The notes beneath the pieces were generated by a model. It worked only from the letters and a program-made list of their open reading frames with translations, had not been told where the DNA came from and searched no databases. A DNA stretch of 60,242 nt from Desulfogranum marinum (lineage in GTDB: Bacteria; Desulfobacterota; Desulfobulbia; Desulfobulbales; Desulfobulbaceae), in NCBI RefSeq assembly GCF_016918565.1, contig NZ_JAFFQD010000033.1, forward strand, positions 1-60,242. Direction: 5' to 3'. Positions within the stretch are counted from its first letter, which is position 1, and each line of letters opens with the position of its first letter. This document shows, piece by piece, positions 17,806 through 26,102 of this stretch. The translations under genes were made by a program, and so were the position numbers.

Positions 17806-18465
17806 ATGGTAATTAACTGGGATCTTATATCAAATTTTGCTATCGCCATGCTGGCCATTGTCAACCCGATGGAAAAAATTCCGCTATGGGTCGCCGCTTC
17901 TTCCGGAGAGCGTCGCTCCTTTCGCTGGCTACTGGCAGGGCTGGTCATCGTGACCTGCGCCTCTATCCTGCTCTTTTTCCTCTGTTTTGGCCAATTCCTG
18001 CTACTGAAGCTGAAAATTGACCTAGCCAGTTTCAAGATCGGCGGCGGACTTATTTTGCTGCAATTTGGCTTTAGTGTCCTTAAAGGCACGGCTGTAGAAT
18101 TCGACGATGTGGACCGCAACGAATCAACCACTACCCTTTCCAGAGTACTTCAACGCTACCAGCAGATCTTTATTCCCATAGGAGTGCCGGTCATTGCCGG
18201 GCCGGGAGCTATTACGACCGTCATTATTTACGGTCACGAAAGCGATTCTCTGCTGACGACCATTTTTCTGAGCGTGACCCTGGTCGCTGTCCTGCTCATC
18301 CTCCTGATGGCCCTTCTCAGCGGTTCCATCATCCAGAAGGTCACAGGCACCCTGCCGCTCGAACTTGCTTCTCGGGTTTTTGGCATGATCCTCATCGCCA
18401 TCGCCGTCCAGTTCATGGTCGAGGGCCTGGTGATCACCTTTCCCGGATGGGCCGCAATTCACTAG
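17806..18465 (+). CDS. MarC/UPF0056-family inner-membrane protein
   Basis: A 219-residue protein with six predicted membrane helices. Family features are AMLAIVNPMEKIPLWVAASS near the N-terminus and GVPVIAGPGAITTVI in the middle, the paired NP/PG motifs of MarC proteins. The function of the family is not settled despite the name multiple antibiotic resistance protein. It ends with TAG. It stands alone between remnants and the large signalling gene. Confidence 0.9.
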   Translation: MVINWDLISNFAIAMLAIVNPMEKIPLWVAASSGERRSFRWLLAGLVIVTCASILLFFLCFGQFLLLKLKIDLASFKIGGGLILLQFGFSVLKGTAVEFDDVDRNESTTTLSRVLQRYQQIFIPIGVPVIAGPGAITTVIIYGHESDSLLTTIFLSVTLVAVLLILLMALLSGSIIQKVTGTLPLELASRVFGMILIAIAVQFMVEGLVITFPGWAAIH

Positions 18466-18729
18466 CCAAGGTTGCTCAGGCGCAATTCGCTCTGGCAGCT
18501 CTATCCCCTGCCATCTCTGCCTTTTTTCGACAACTCCCAGATTGCTACTTCATCCTGAGCTTAAACGTTTTTCAAGTGGCCGCCCATCGTGCTCCGCTTG
18601 CTTTGGGCTCAGATGTTCCGGTCCCTTTTTCATTAACATATTAATGTGATATGTTTTGTTAGCCAGGATGAGGGGGGGGGGCTGCAACACTTGCACATTG
18701 CTCATAATTCACCAGAGAAAGGGTAGCGT

Positions 18730-21700
18730 ATGCAACAGGCAATAATAGATGATTTGGTTCTAGTTGGCATCGGTGCATCAGCCGGAGGGCTTGAGGCACT
18801 GAAAGCACTGCTGCCCTCGCTTCCGGCGACAGGTAATGTTGCCTATGTGGTGGTGCAGCACATGGACCCGCAGCACCACAGCCTGCTCGCCTCGCTGCTG
18901 AAAAAGACCACCGACATTCCTGTTGTCGAAGTGGAAAACGATCTTGCACTGGAGGCCGGAAAAATATTTACTACCCCTGCCGGCCACAATATTACGGTGC
19001 GAGATTCAAGGCTCGTGCTTTCCCAAACCGAGTCAGAAGGTGGTCCCACGCCCAATGTTGATCTTTTCTTCACCTCGCTTGCAAACCACTATGAAAAACG
19101 CAGTATTGGCATTATTCTTTCCGGCACCGGCAAGGATGGCGCCAGAGGCCTGCAAGCCATAAGAGCCGCCAACGGGATCACCCTGGTGCAGCAACCGGAG
19201 ACTGCCAGATATGACGGCATGCCTAAGACTGCCATTGGCCTGGGATGTGTTGACCTTGCCCTTTCCCCGGAAAAGCTCGGCCAGGAAATCGCCTCAATAC
19301 TGGATACCGGTACCGTCAGCGAGCCCACCAGTGACAACGAAATCAATTCTGGCGACCTTAAGCGCCTGATTACGGCCATACATGAGCATACCGGATACGA
19401 CTTTTCCGACTACAAGGAAGCTACCCTGCATCGTCGTGTATGGCGGCGCATCGCTGTCCTCAAATTGAGGAATATAGCAAACTATCTCGCATACACCAAA
19501 AAAACACCTGCTGAATACCAGGAACTGGTAAAGGATGTGCTGATATCGGTCACCGATTTTTTTCGCGACCCAGAAGCCTTTGAGGCACTGGGTAAAGAGC
19601 TCAAGCGATCACTGGGATCCGAAGACAGGGAACCGCCCTTTCGGGTATGGATTCCCGGTTGTTCAACAGGAGAAGAGGCGTACTCCCTGGTCATCCTGTG
19701 CGCAGAAATCCTCGGGCAGGCCTTTTTCAATTTTGATCTTCAGTTCTACGCAACAGACATTGACGCGGAAAATATAGCCTATGCCCGCCAAGGCATATAC
19801 CCCCTCTCCAGCCTCGAAGCCATCTCCTCTGAACGTATAAGCAAATACTTTACCCATGATGAGGGATTTTATCGGGTCATCAAGCCGCTCCGCGAACGCA
19901 TTGTCTTTGCAAAACAAGACGTCATTCACGACCCGCCTTTCGCCCGCCTCCAGCTCATCGCCTGCCGCAACCTGCTCATCTACTTCAAGCCGGAACTCCA
20001 AATGAAAATCCTGGAGACCTTTCACTATGTCTTGAATGCCGACGGCCTCCTTTTTTTAGGAAAAAGCGAGTCAGTCTTCCAATGCGAGGGCCTTTTCCGA
20101 CCGGTCTCTAAAAAGCATAAACTCTTCAAAAAAGAACAGGCTGCAGTTCGCTATCCCCCCCATGAAAGACGGAATTTTTACTCCACTTACCAGCGCTCGC
20201 ACCTTGGCAAAGTAAAGGCGGAAAAAAGCAAACCCTCTTTTGGCGAAATCATAGACAGCGCCATCGCCAGTATGTTTTGTCCCTCTGCGGTACTGATCAA
20301 CAACAAGACCGACCTGCTGTTTATTAAAGGAGAAGCAAGCAAATACTTCCAGCTCCGTGAAGGCAGCCTGGGAGCGAGTGTCATTGATCTGGTCAATCCG
20401 GAAATTCGCCCCGCTTTGCGTTCATCCATCATTCGCGCGCAACGTGAAGGCCGGGAAGTGAACTGCAAACGCATACGCTACAACGACCCGGACGCCGGAA
20501 ACAGGTACGTGGATATCCGGGTTCGCCCTCTGGAAGCCACAAAGGAACAGGGAGGATTACTGGTTGCCGCTTTCAGTGAAACAGCGGCGCCTGAGCTCGT
20601 CCAGGCGGTAGAGGAAGCGGATATAGACGAGAAGGACAGACAACGTGTAATTGAATTAGAACAAGAGCTTGCTGCTGCCTATGAACGATTGCAAACCACG
20701 GTGGAAGAGCTTGAGACGTCTAACCAGGAGTTACAATCGCTTAATGAAGAGCTGCAATCCTCCAATGAGGAACTGCAGGCAACCAATGAAGAGTTTGAGA
20801 CCAGCAACGAAGAGCTCCAGGCAACCAACGAGGAGCTGAACACGGTCAATCAGGAACTGCAGGTAAAATCACAGGAGCTCAGCGAAGCAAACGATGACCT
20901 GGAAAACGTGTTCCGCAGGCTCGATATCCCCCTGGTGGTGATCGACAAAGAGATGCGCATTCGACGCAGTACGCCTACAGCAACATGGATTTTTGACATC
21001 AGACCAGGAGAAGCAGGGCAGGTGATCACCAACGTCGGCACCCGTTGCACCCTGCCGAATTTTCGTGAGCACCTTGATCAGGTGATAGCCACGGGAAAAG
21101 TCATCGAGTTGACCATCTCCGGTGCAACCAGGGTCTATAGCAGTAAATTTCATCCGTATCATGATGAAGCTGAGACCATCAGCGGAGCCATTCTCTCTTT
21201 TTATGACGTAACCTCGAGCCATAGGCGCCAGCAGGAATTTCAAGCACTGGCGGAAAACGCTCCTGACATAGTGGCGCGATTTGACATGCAGATGCGTCAC
21301 CTGTATGTCAACAATGCCGTTGAAGAGTACGCGGGCCTGGAAAAAGAGGAGTTCATTGGCAAGACCAATCGCGAACTGGGCATGCCAAAGGATCTCTGCT
21401 CACTATGGGAAGAGGAGATGCGCAAGCCGCTCCTTACCCAGCGTGAACATGACTTTGAGTTCACCTTCCCCTCTGTTGACGGCAGAACCAGCCATTTTCA
21501 CGCTCGGATTGTGCCGGAATTCTCTGCCAGTGGCACCATATCCTCCCTCCTGCTGGTATCTCGCGATATCACCGAGGAACGGAATAAACTCCTGGAACTC
21601 AACGACACCTTGAGCAGTATCAGCGACGGCTTCTTTTCCCTCGACCAGGACCTGCGTATAACCTATTTCAATCGAGCCGCGAGCAAACTTTTAGGCCGCA

Positions 21701-23463
21701 GCCCTGATGAGGTGCTGGGAGAAAAAATATTCGGCGTGTTTCCAGAGGCTGCAGGATCAATTTTTGAAAAAGAGTACCTAGCTGCCCTGCGCGACAAGCA
21801 ACCTCGAAATTTCGAAACCCACTTTGAGGTTGAACCGTATACAAACTGGTACAACGTCAGAGTGTTCCCGAAAAAAAACGGGATATCCGTCTATTTTCAG
21901 GTCACCACTTCCCAACATAAAACCTTGCTGGAACTGGAACGAAACAAAAAAATACTGCAGGCCATCATTGATAACATCCCGGTAATGATAACCACCTACG
22001 ACCAACGCCACCATATAACACTGGTAAACAATGCCTTTGAGCAAATTACGGGATGGACGCAGGAAGAGGTCAATACCGTTGACGTGATGGCACAATGCTA
22101 CCCAGACCCTGAGCTGCGGAAAAAAGCAGCCCAATATATGGAAAAAGGGAGTACTGAATGGAAAGAGTTTCCCCTGACCAATAAAAATGGCACGACCGTG
22201 GATACAGTCTGGTCAAACGTAAAACTCGATGACGAGTTCCGCATCGGCATAGGACTGGACATCTCAGAAAAAAAATTGATCGAGAAAAATCTGCGCGAAC
22301 ACCAAAACGTTGAGTCACTTGGGACCCTTGCCGGGGGGATTGCCCACGATTTCAATAATATTCTGGCGGTTATCCTTGGTAATGCAGAGATAGGCCTCGA
22401 TGCTGTTGACGATTTCAACCCGGCCAAACGCTCCCTGGAAGCGATCATTCAAGCAAGCAGGAATGCCGCTGAACTCGTCAAACAGATATTAACCTTCTGC
22501 CGCAGGGAACAGATTAAAAAGGTGGAATTGGATACACCGGCAGTAGTCCGCGAGGCACTCAATTTTGCCCGCGCTACCATCCCAACCACTATCGATATCA
22601 GCGAACGAATAAGCTCGGATTGCGGTCCAATTCTGGCGAACAAGACGTATATCCACCAGATCGTAGTCAACCTGTGCACCAACGCCGCCCATGCGCTCAC
22701 GGACGAAAAGGGAGAGATATCTGTGGAATTACGGCAAGAACAGCTAGCAGATAGAGATCTCGTCAATGAACCTGCAATCGATCCCGGCTACTTTGCCGTC
22801 CTCACCGTGGCGGACACCGGATGCGGCATGAGCAAGCAGACGATGGAACGGATCTTTGAACCCTACTTCACAACCAAGGAGGTCGGCAAGGGCAGCGGAA
22901 TGGGTCTTGCCGTTGTCCACGGTATCATCAAGCGAAGCGGCGGATTCATTAGGGTCAGCAGTACCGAGGGAAAAGGAACCCGGTTCAGGGTTTATTTCCC
23001 CATCATACCCAGTCGACAACACCAGCAGGCTGCTGGCGGAGAACAGCCACAGACCGGGCAGGCACTACCCAATACACACATCCTCTTTGTTGATGATGAT
23101 GACGGGATAGTACAACTCAACCAACGCCTACTCCATCACGCTGGATACGCGGTCACCGCAATCAACGACAGCGAACGCGCACTCCAACGCTTCCGCAAGG
23201 CACCTGCTGCCTTTGATCTCATTATCACCGACCAAACAATGCCTCACCTCTCCGGTGCTGAACTGGCAAAGAAAGCGCTCGCCATCAGAGCAGATATACC
23301 GATCATTCTCTGTACAGGACACAGCGCTGTCATCGACGAAGAACAGGCAAAAGCCATCGGCATTAAGGCGTTTTTGATGAAGCCAACAGCCAGAGAAGAG
23401 CTCCTTGCCACCATACAAGAAGCGCTCAACCAGCAAGATAAGGATTCCTTTCCTGATCAGTAG
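18730..23463 (+). CDS. CheB-CheR-PAS hybrid histidine kinase with receiver domain (1577 residues)
   Basis: Domains in order: a CheB methylesterase without receiver (residues about 8-195; GIGASAGG with Ser17, QHMDP with His44, SGTGKDGARG Asp); a CheR methyltransferase (about 215-475; TDFFRDPEAF, SAM site GCSTGEEAYS, CRNLLIYF); a linker; a coiled coil of NEELQ/SNEEL repeats (about 640-730); about four PAS domains; HisKA with His1206 in GGIAHDFNN; HATPase (TNAAHAL, DTGCGM, GSGMGLAVVHG); and a C-terminal receiver with Asp1501 in IITDQTMP. AGAAAGGG lies upstream of the ATG. No chemoreceptor or CheA is nearby, so the targets of methylation are unknown. Confidence 0.95.
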   Translation: MQQAIIDDLVLVGIGASAGGLEALKALLPSLPATGNVAYVVVQHMDPQHHSLLASLLKKTTDIPVVEVENDLALEAGKIFTTPAGHNITVRDSRLVLSQTESEGGPTPNVDLFFTSLANHYEKRSIGIILSGTGKDGARGLQAIRAANGITLVQQPETARYDGMPKTAIGLGCVDLALSPEKLGQEIASILDTGTVSEPTSDNEINSGDLKRLITAIHEHTGYDFSDYKEATLHRRVWRRIAVLKLRNIANYLAYTKKTPAEYQELVKDVLISVTDFFRDPEAFEALGKELKRSLGSEDREPPFRVWIPGCSTGEEAYSLVILCAEILGQAFFNFDLQFYATDIDAENIAYARQGIYPLSSLEAISSERISKYFTHDEGFYRVIKPLRERIVFAKQDVIHDPPFARLQLIACRNLLIYFKPELQMKILETFHYVLNADGLLFLGKSESVFQCEGLFRPVSKKHKLFKKEQAAVRYPPHERRNFYSTYQRSHLGKVKAEKSKPSFGEIIDSAIASMFCPSAVLINNKTDLLFIKGEASKYFQLREGSLGASVIDLVNPEIRPALRSSIIRAQREGREVNCKRIRYNDPDAGNRYVDIRVRPLEATKEQGGLLVAAFSETAAPELVQAVEEADIDEKDRQRVIELEQELAAAYERLQTTVEELETSNQELQSLNEELQSSNEELQATNEEFETSNEELQATNEELNTVNQELQVKSQELSEANDDLENVFRRLDIPLVVIDKEMRIRRSTPTATWIFDIRPGEAGQVITNVGTRCTLPNFREHLDQVIATGKVIELTISGATRVYSSKFHPYHDEAETISGAILSFYDVTSSHRRQQEFQALAENAPDIVARFDMQMRHLYVNNAVEEYAGLEKEEFIGKTNRELGMPKDLCSLWEEEMRKPLLTQREHDFEFTFPSVDGRTSHFHARIVPEFSASGTISSLLLVSRDITEERNKLLELNDTLSSISDGFFSLDQDLRITYFNRAASKLLGRSPDEVLGEKIFGVFPEAAGSIFEKEYLAALRDKQPRNFETHFEVEPYTNWYNVRVFPKKNGISVYFQVTTSQHKTLLELERNKKILQAIIDNIPVMITTYDQRHHITLVNNAFEQITGWTQEEVNTVDVMAQCYPDPELRKKAAQYMEKGSTEWKEFPLTNKNGTTVDTVWSNVKLDDEFRIGIGLDISEKKLIEKNLREHQNVESLGTLAGGIAHDFNNILAVILGNAEIGLDAVDDFNPAKRSLEAIIQASRNAAELVKQILTFCRREQIKKVELDTPAVVREALNFARATIPTTIDISERISSDCGPILANKTYIHQIVVNLCTNAAHALTDEKGEISVELRQEQLADRDLVNEPAIDPGYFAVLTVADTGCGMSKQTMERIFEPYFTTKEVGKGSGMGLAVVHGIIKRSGGFIRVSSTEGKGTRFRVYFPIIPSRQHQQAAGGEQPQTGQALPNTHILFVDDDDGIVQLNQRLLHHAGYAVTAINDSERALQRFRKAPAAFDLIITDQTMPHLSGAELAKKALAIRADIPIILCTGHSAVIDEEQAKAIGIKAFLMKPTAREELLATIQEALNQQDKDSFPDQ

Positions 23464-23577
23464 CGGACCAGGCGCCCGTGAGAACCCAGCCCCTGAGGTG
23501 TGCAATGTGCTTGTCTTTCCTGGAAAAACAGCATCAATTGTGTAATGCAGGCGCACGCCACTGCGCTGTGAGGCGAC

Positions 23578-24168
23578 CTATGGATTGCGTTTTTTCAACA
23601 AGGAATAAGCCCCGATTCCCAAAACAAGGAGAACCGCTAGACCGACCAGAACAACCGGATCGACCCTGACAAGCCCTCTGCCTGACACGGGGTTATGACT
23701 GTACGGTTTTCGTCGTCGACCAGGCGCTGATCCACCTGCTCCAGCGTAGAGGGAAACACCGTTTTCCCGCCACGGCTGAAAAACCAGCAACCAATTGACC
23801 AGTCCGCGTGGATCAACGATGGGATAGAGGGCGATATCGGGCAACCCGACCGCAGTCCAATTACGAGGGGTGAGGTTGACATGGGAAAAAGAAAACGCCC
23901 TGGGGATAAACGAAGGATCGCTTGGATTAAACTGCCTGACAGTCCAATATGGCCAGACCCAATCCAGATTATGCTGGATGGCTTTGGTATTCAGCAGCCC
24001 GCGGGCGTGAAAGACCATCCCGGCTCTGAGCAGTTCTATAGGCTCCTGAACCTCTGAAGGTTGAACAAAACTGCGCAGTCGAGCCAAAAAGGTAACCGGA
24101 TCGAGAAAACCATATTTTCTTGCTGCTCGATTGAGCAGGAACTTCCAGGGAAAAAATCGAAAAATCAT
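23578..24168 (-). pseudogene. Remnant of a larger protein; function not established
   Basis: The 196-codon frame begins MIFRFFPWKFLLNRAARKYG and contains RARGLLNTK-like and HVNLTPRNWTAVGLPD segments that resemble the N-terminus of long proteins seen near carbohydrate-enzyme genes in related bacteria. After VDPRGLV the coding signal moves to another frame (FPSTLEQVDQRLVDDENRTV, about 23640-23790), then a hydrophobic tail (VLVGLAVLLVLGIGAYSLL) closes the first frame. This pattern suggests an internal deletion with frameshifts. The shortened frame could still encode a tail-anchored peptide. Confidence 0.5.
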
Positions 24169-24655
24169 AAATCACCGTTTATTCACCATCATCCCTACAC
24201 CAGAATCCTGCCCCAGAGAGTCATCACCGTAAACGGCGGGTCCCCTTCATCAGCAACACATGCTTCCGGTTGTCCGATGCAACCGGAATTATCCTCTTTT
24301 TTCGGAAAAACTTCTCTACGGTGCCACACAGCCACCGCTCTACCATCGTGTTTGGCAAGTACTCGCCCTCTCTCCACATCCACTCTCCCCCAAGGTACCG
24401 GAAAAGTTTATCCCAGCCCCATGCACCAATCATACTAACCGGCACCAAGATTGCAAGGATCCGTTAAAAGCGCGGGCACCCAACAAAGGAAGTGTAGGAG
24501 CGCATTGTAGCTCAGCTGCTGCGTTGAGGGGTACGCTGCCCCCGGCACCAGATAAATACCCCGCTGTTTCGGTAAGAGACCGAAACAGCGGGGACGTCGA
24601 TTACCTACCAAGCAGGACCAGGGCAGTGAATCGATAAAGATGACAGCTGTGAGGG
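24169..24655. other. Intergenic stretch with a long perfect hairpin
   Basis: No convincing gene. A minus-strand frame (24224-24448) has an unusual Trp-rich start but no ribosome site or family. The 15-bp hairpin is listed separately. Confidence 0.35.
24559..24593. repeat. Perfect 15-bp inverted repeat, 5-base loop
   Basis: CCCCGCTGTTTCGGT pairs exactly with ACCGAAACAGCGGGG across AAGAG. It lacks a T-run on either side, so it is not a standard intrinsic terminator. It lies 63 bp beyond the 3' end of the ribbon-helix-helix gene and may act as a transcript-end stabiliser or be a dispersed repeat. Confidence 0.6.
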
Positions 24656-24925
24656 TTAGTACAGGAAGGCATCCCGCAAAGCATTCACGGCAGGCTCAGG
24701 TATGTCGTGTTCTTTCATAACCTGTTTGAGCTGCTCAAAGTGCTCTTCTTTTCTAATCAATGACTTTTCTTCGTCGAGCCCTTCTTGAATAAAACCAACG
24801 ACAACCTCTTCTACTGCGACATCTTTTGCCTCAGCAAGGACGTGTAATTTGTTAAACACATCAGATGCAACAGTAATTTTCATTGTATGCTTTTTATCAG
24901 AAACATCATGTTGTGCAGTTTTCAT
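24656..24925 (-). CDS. Small ribbon-helix-helix-like protein
   Basis: 89 residues. After a short polar N-terminus, MKITVASDVFNKLHVLAEAKDVAVEEVVVGFIQEGL (given here only as a pattern: strand, helix, turn, helix) fits the Arc/CopG ribbon-helix-helix layout. AGGAGG lies four bases before the ATG at 24925. No toxin gene is adjacent. It lies back to back with the superoxide reductase gene (about 200 bp between starts), so it may regulate that shared intergenic region. This role is inferred. Confidence 0.55.
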   Translation of the reverse strand: MKTAQHDVSDKKHTMKITVASDVFNKLHVLAEAKDVAVEEVVVGFIQEGLDEEKSLIRKEEHFEQLKQVMKEHDIPEPAVNALRDAFLY

Positions 24926-25122
24926 TTTACCTCCTGCTGTTTTTAGAACAATTGACCCGTTATAGGTTTTCTCCTCTTCCTCGGCATGAAAAATTTAATG
25001 AATAACCTCTTCAAATTTTCCATGCCCCCAGTTTTATGAAAAAAACAGACAAAACATTCCTACATAACCGCATGTACCTCTTTTGGACATGCATTCAACC
25101 AACCTTTTTATAAGGAGATACA

Positions 25123-25497
25123 ATGGCAACTAAATCAGAGATTTATAGATGTGAAGCTTGCGGCAATATCGTTATGGTTCTGCATGGCGGCGATGGCGAC
25201 CTGGTCTGCTGCGGAGAGGACATGGTGTTACTCACGGAGAATACGGTCGACGCTGCCACGGAAAAGCACGTTCCTGTTATCGAAAAACTCTCCAACGGGT
25301 ACAAGGTTACCGTAGGGAGCACCCCTCATCCTATGGAAGACAAACATTATATCGAGTGGATTGAGCTTGTTGCCGACGGCATAAGCTATTACCAGTTTCT
25401 CCAGCCAGGAGCAGCCCCGGAGGCCTTTTTCTGCCTTGAAGCAACCGATGTCTCGGCCCGGGAGTACTGTAATATTCATGGGCTGTGGAAGGCATAG
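25123..25497 (+). CDS. dfx: Desulfoferrodoxin (two-iron superoxide reductase)
   Basis: 124 residues. The N-terminal desulforedoxin-like centre has C10, C13, C29 and C30 binding Fe. The C-terminal active-site iron is held by H49 (EKHVP), H69 and H75 ([11 protein letters not shown]) and C116/H119 (CNIHG). It reduces superoxide to peroxide in the cytoplasm of anaerobes without making oxygen. AAGGAG precedes the ATG. Both centres are intact and the length is standard. It opens the stress-gene region and suggests an anaerobe that meets oxygen. Confidence 0.97.
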   Translation: MATKSEIYRCEACGNIVMVLHGGDGDLVCCGEDMVLLTENTVDAATEKHVPVIEKLSNGYKVTVGSTPHPMEDKHYIEWIELVADGISYYQFLQPGAAPEAFFCLEATDVSAREYCNIHGLWKA

Positions 25498-25539
25498 CGA
25501 CTTCCGCTTCCTGCTCCCCTTTTCTGTCCTGGAGGAACC

Positions 25540-25573
25540 GCAACGCACTGTCCCTTGGGGTACGGTGCGTTGC
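25540..25573 (+). terminator. Hairpin after dfx, candidate terminator
   Basis: GCAACGCAC pairs with GTGCGTTGC around an inner CCC/GGG pairing, 43 bp after the dfx stop and before the convergent DsrC-like gene. The downstream T content is modest (TCCTGTTCTCC), so it is a weak intrinsic or bidirectional terminator. Confidence 0.45.
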
Positions 25574-25634
25574 TCCTGTTCTCCGTGCAAGGCCCTCTCC
25601 AGCAGCAACTACAGGTTGAGTGCACTTACGACGA

Positions 25635-25991
25635 TCAGCAGCAGGTCTCCATCTGATAGTGCTTGCCGTCGACATTGACAAAATGTATACCGTCTAGCTT
25701 TGGCAACCCGGCTATTTTCCAGGCTTTCATCGGATTTATAAACTCGTTGTTCATACATTGTTTCGGCTGGTCCACATGCTTGCAAACATAATTGAGCATA
25801 GGGAAGGCTTCGTACTGGCGGTAGTACTTTCGTATAAACTCAATAATTTCTATCTGTTCTGTCGAAAGTTCGTCAATACCAAGCCGTCGGGCAATAGCCC
25901 TAGCTACATCATGGTTCCAGTCATCCTGGTTAACGAGAAAATCTTCCTCATCCAGAACAATTGTTTTTCCGGCTACAGTCAATTCAGGCAT
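25635..25991 (-). CDS. DsrC/TusE-family sulfur-carrier-like protein with unusual C-terminal Cys-Cys
   Basis: 118 residues from MPELTVAGKTIVLDEEDF, with AAGGAG six bases before the ATG at 25991. The DsrC fold is recognisable (DWNHDVARAIARRLGI, EQIEIIEFIRKYYRQY, KAWKIAGLPK). Canonical DsrC has a penultimate Cys and another ten residues before it. Here the tail is extended after AGLPK and ends METCC, with two adjacent cysteines and no Cys ten residues upstream; other cysteines are in YVCKHV and KQCMNN. It may be a redox-sensing or persulfide-carrying paralogue rather than a sulfite-reductase partner. A sigma-54 promoter lies directly upstream. Confidence 0.85.
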   Translation of the reverse strand: MPELTVAGKTIVLDEEDFLVNQDDWNHDVARAIARRLGIDELSTEQIEIIEFIRKYYRQYEAFPMLNYVCKHVDQPKQCMNNEFINPMKAWKIAGLPKLDGIHFVNVDGKHYQMETCC

Positions 25992-26030
25992 AATGGACTC
26001 CTTGTTCAATTCATGGTTTACCTTCATTTT

Positions 26031-26046
26031 TGCAAAAGGCATACCA
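26031..26046 (-). promoter_or_regulatory. Sigma-54 promoter for the DsrC-like gene
   Basis: On the minus strand TGGTATGCCTTTTGCA matches the -24/-12 consensus TGGCAYR-N4-TTGCW, with the required GG-N10-GC spacing. Transcription would start near 26020, about 30 bp before the start codon. The neighbouring gene on the same strand encodes a sigma-54 activator. Confidence 0.75.
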
Positions 26047-26102
26047 TGAGAGCAGGAGCAGAGCGGTTCTGAGGAATGGAAACGGAGAGGGGCACCACCC
26101 GG

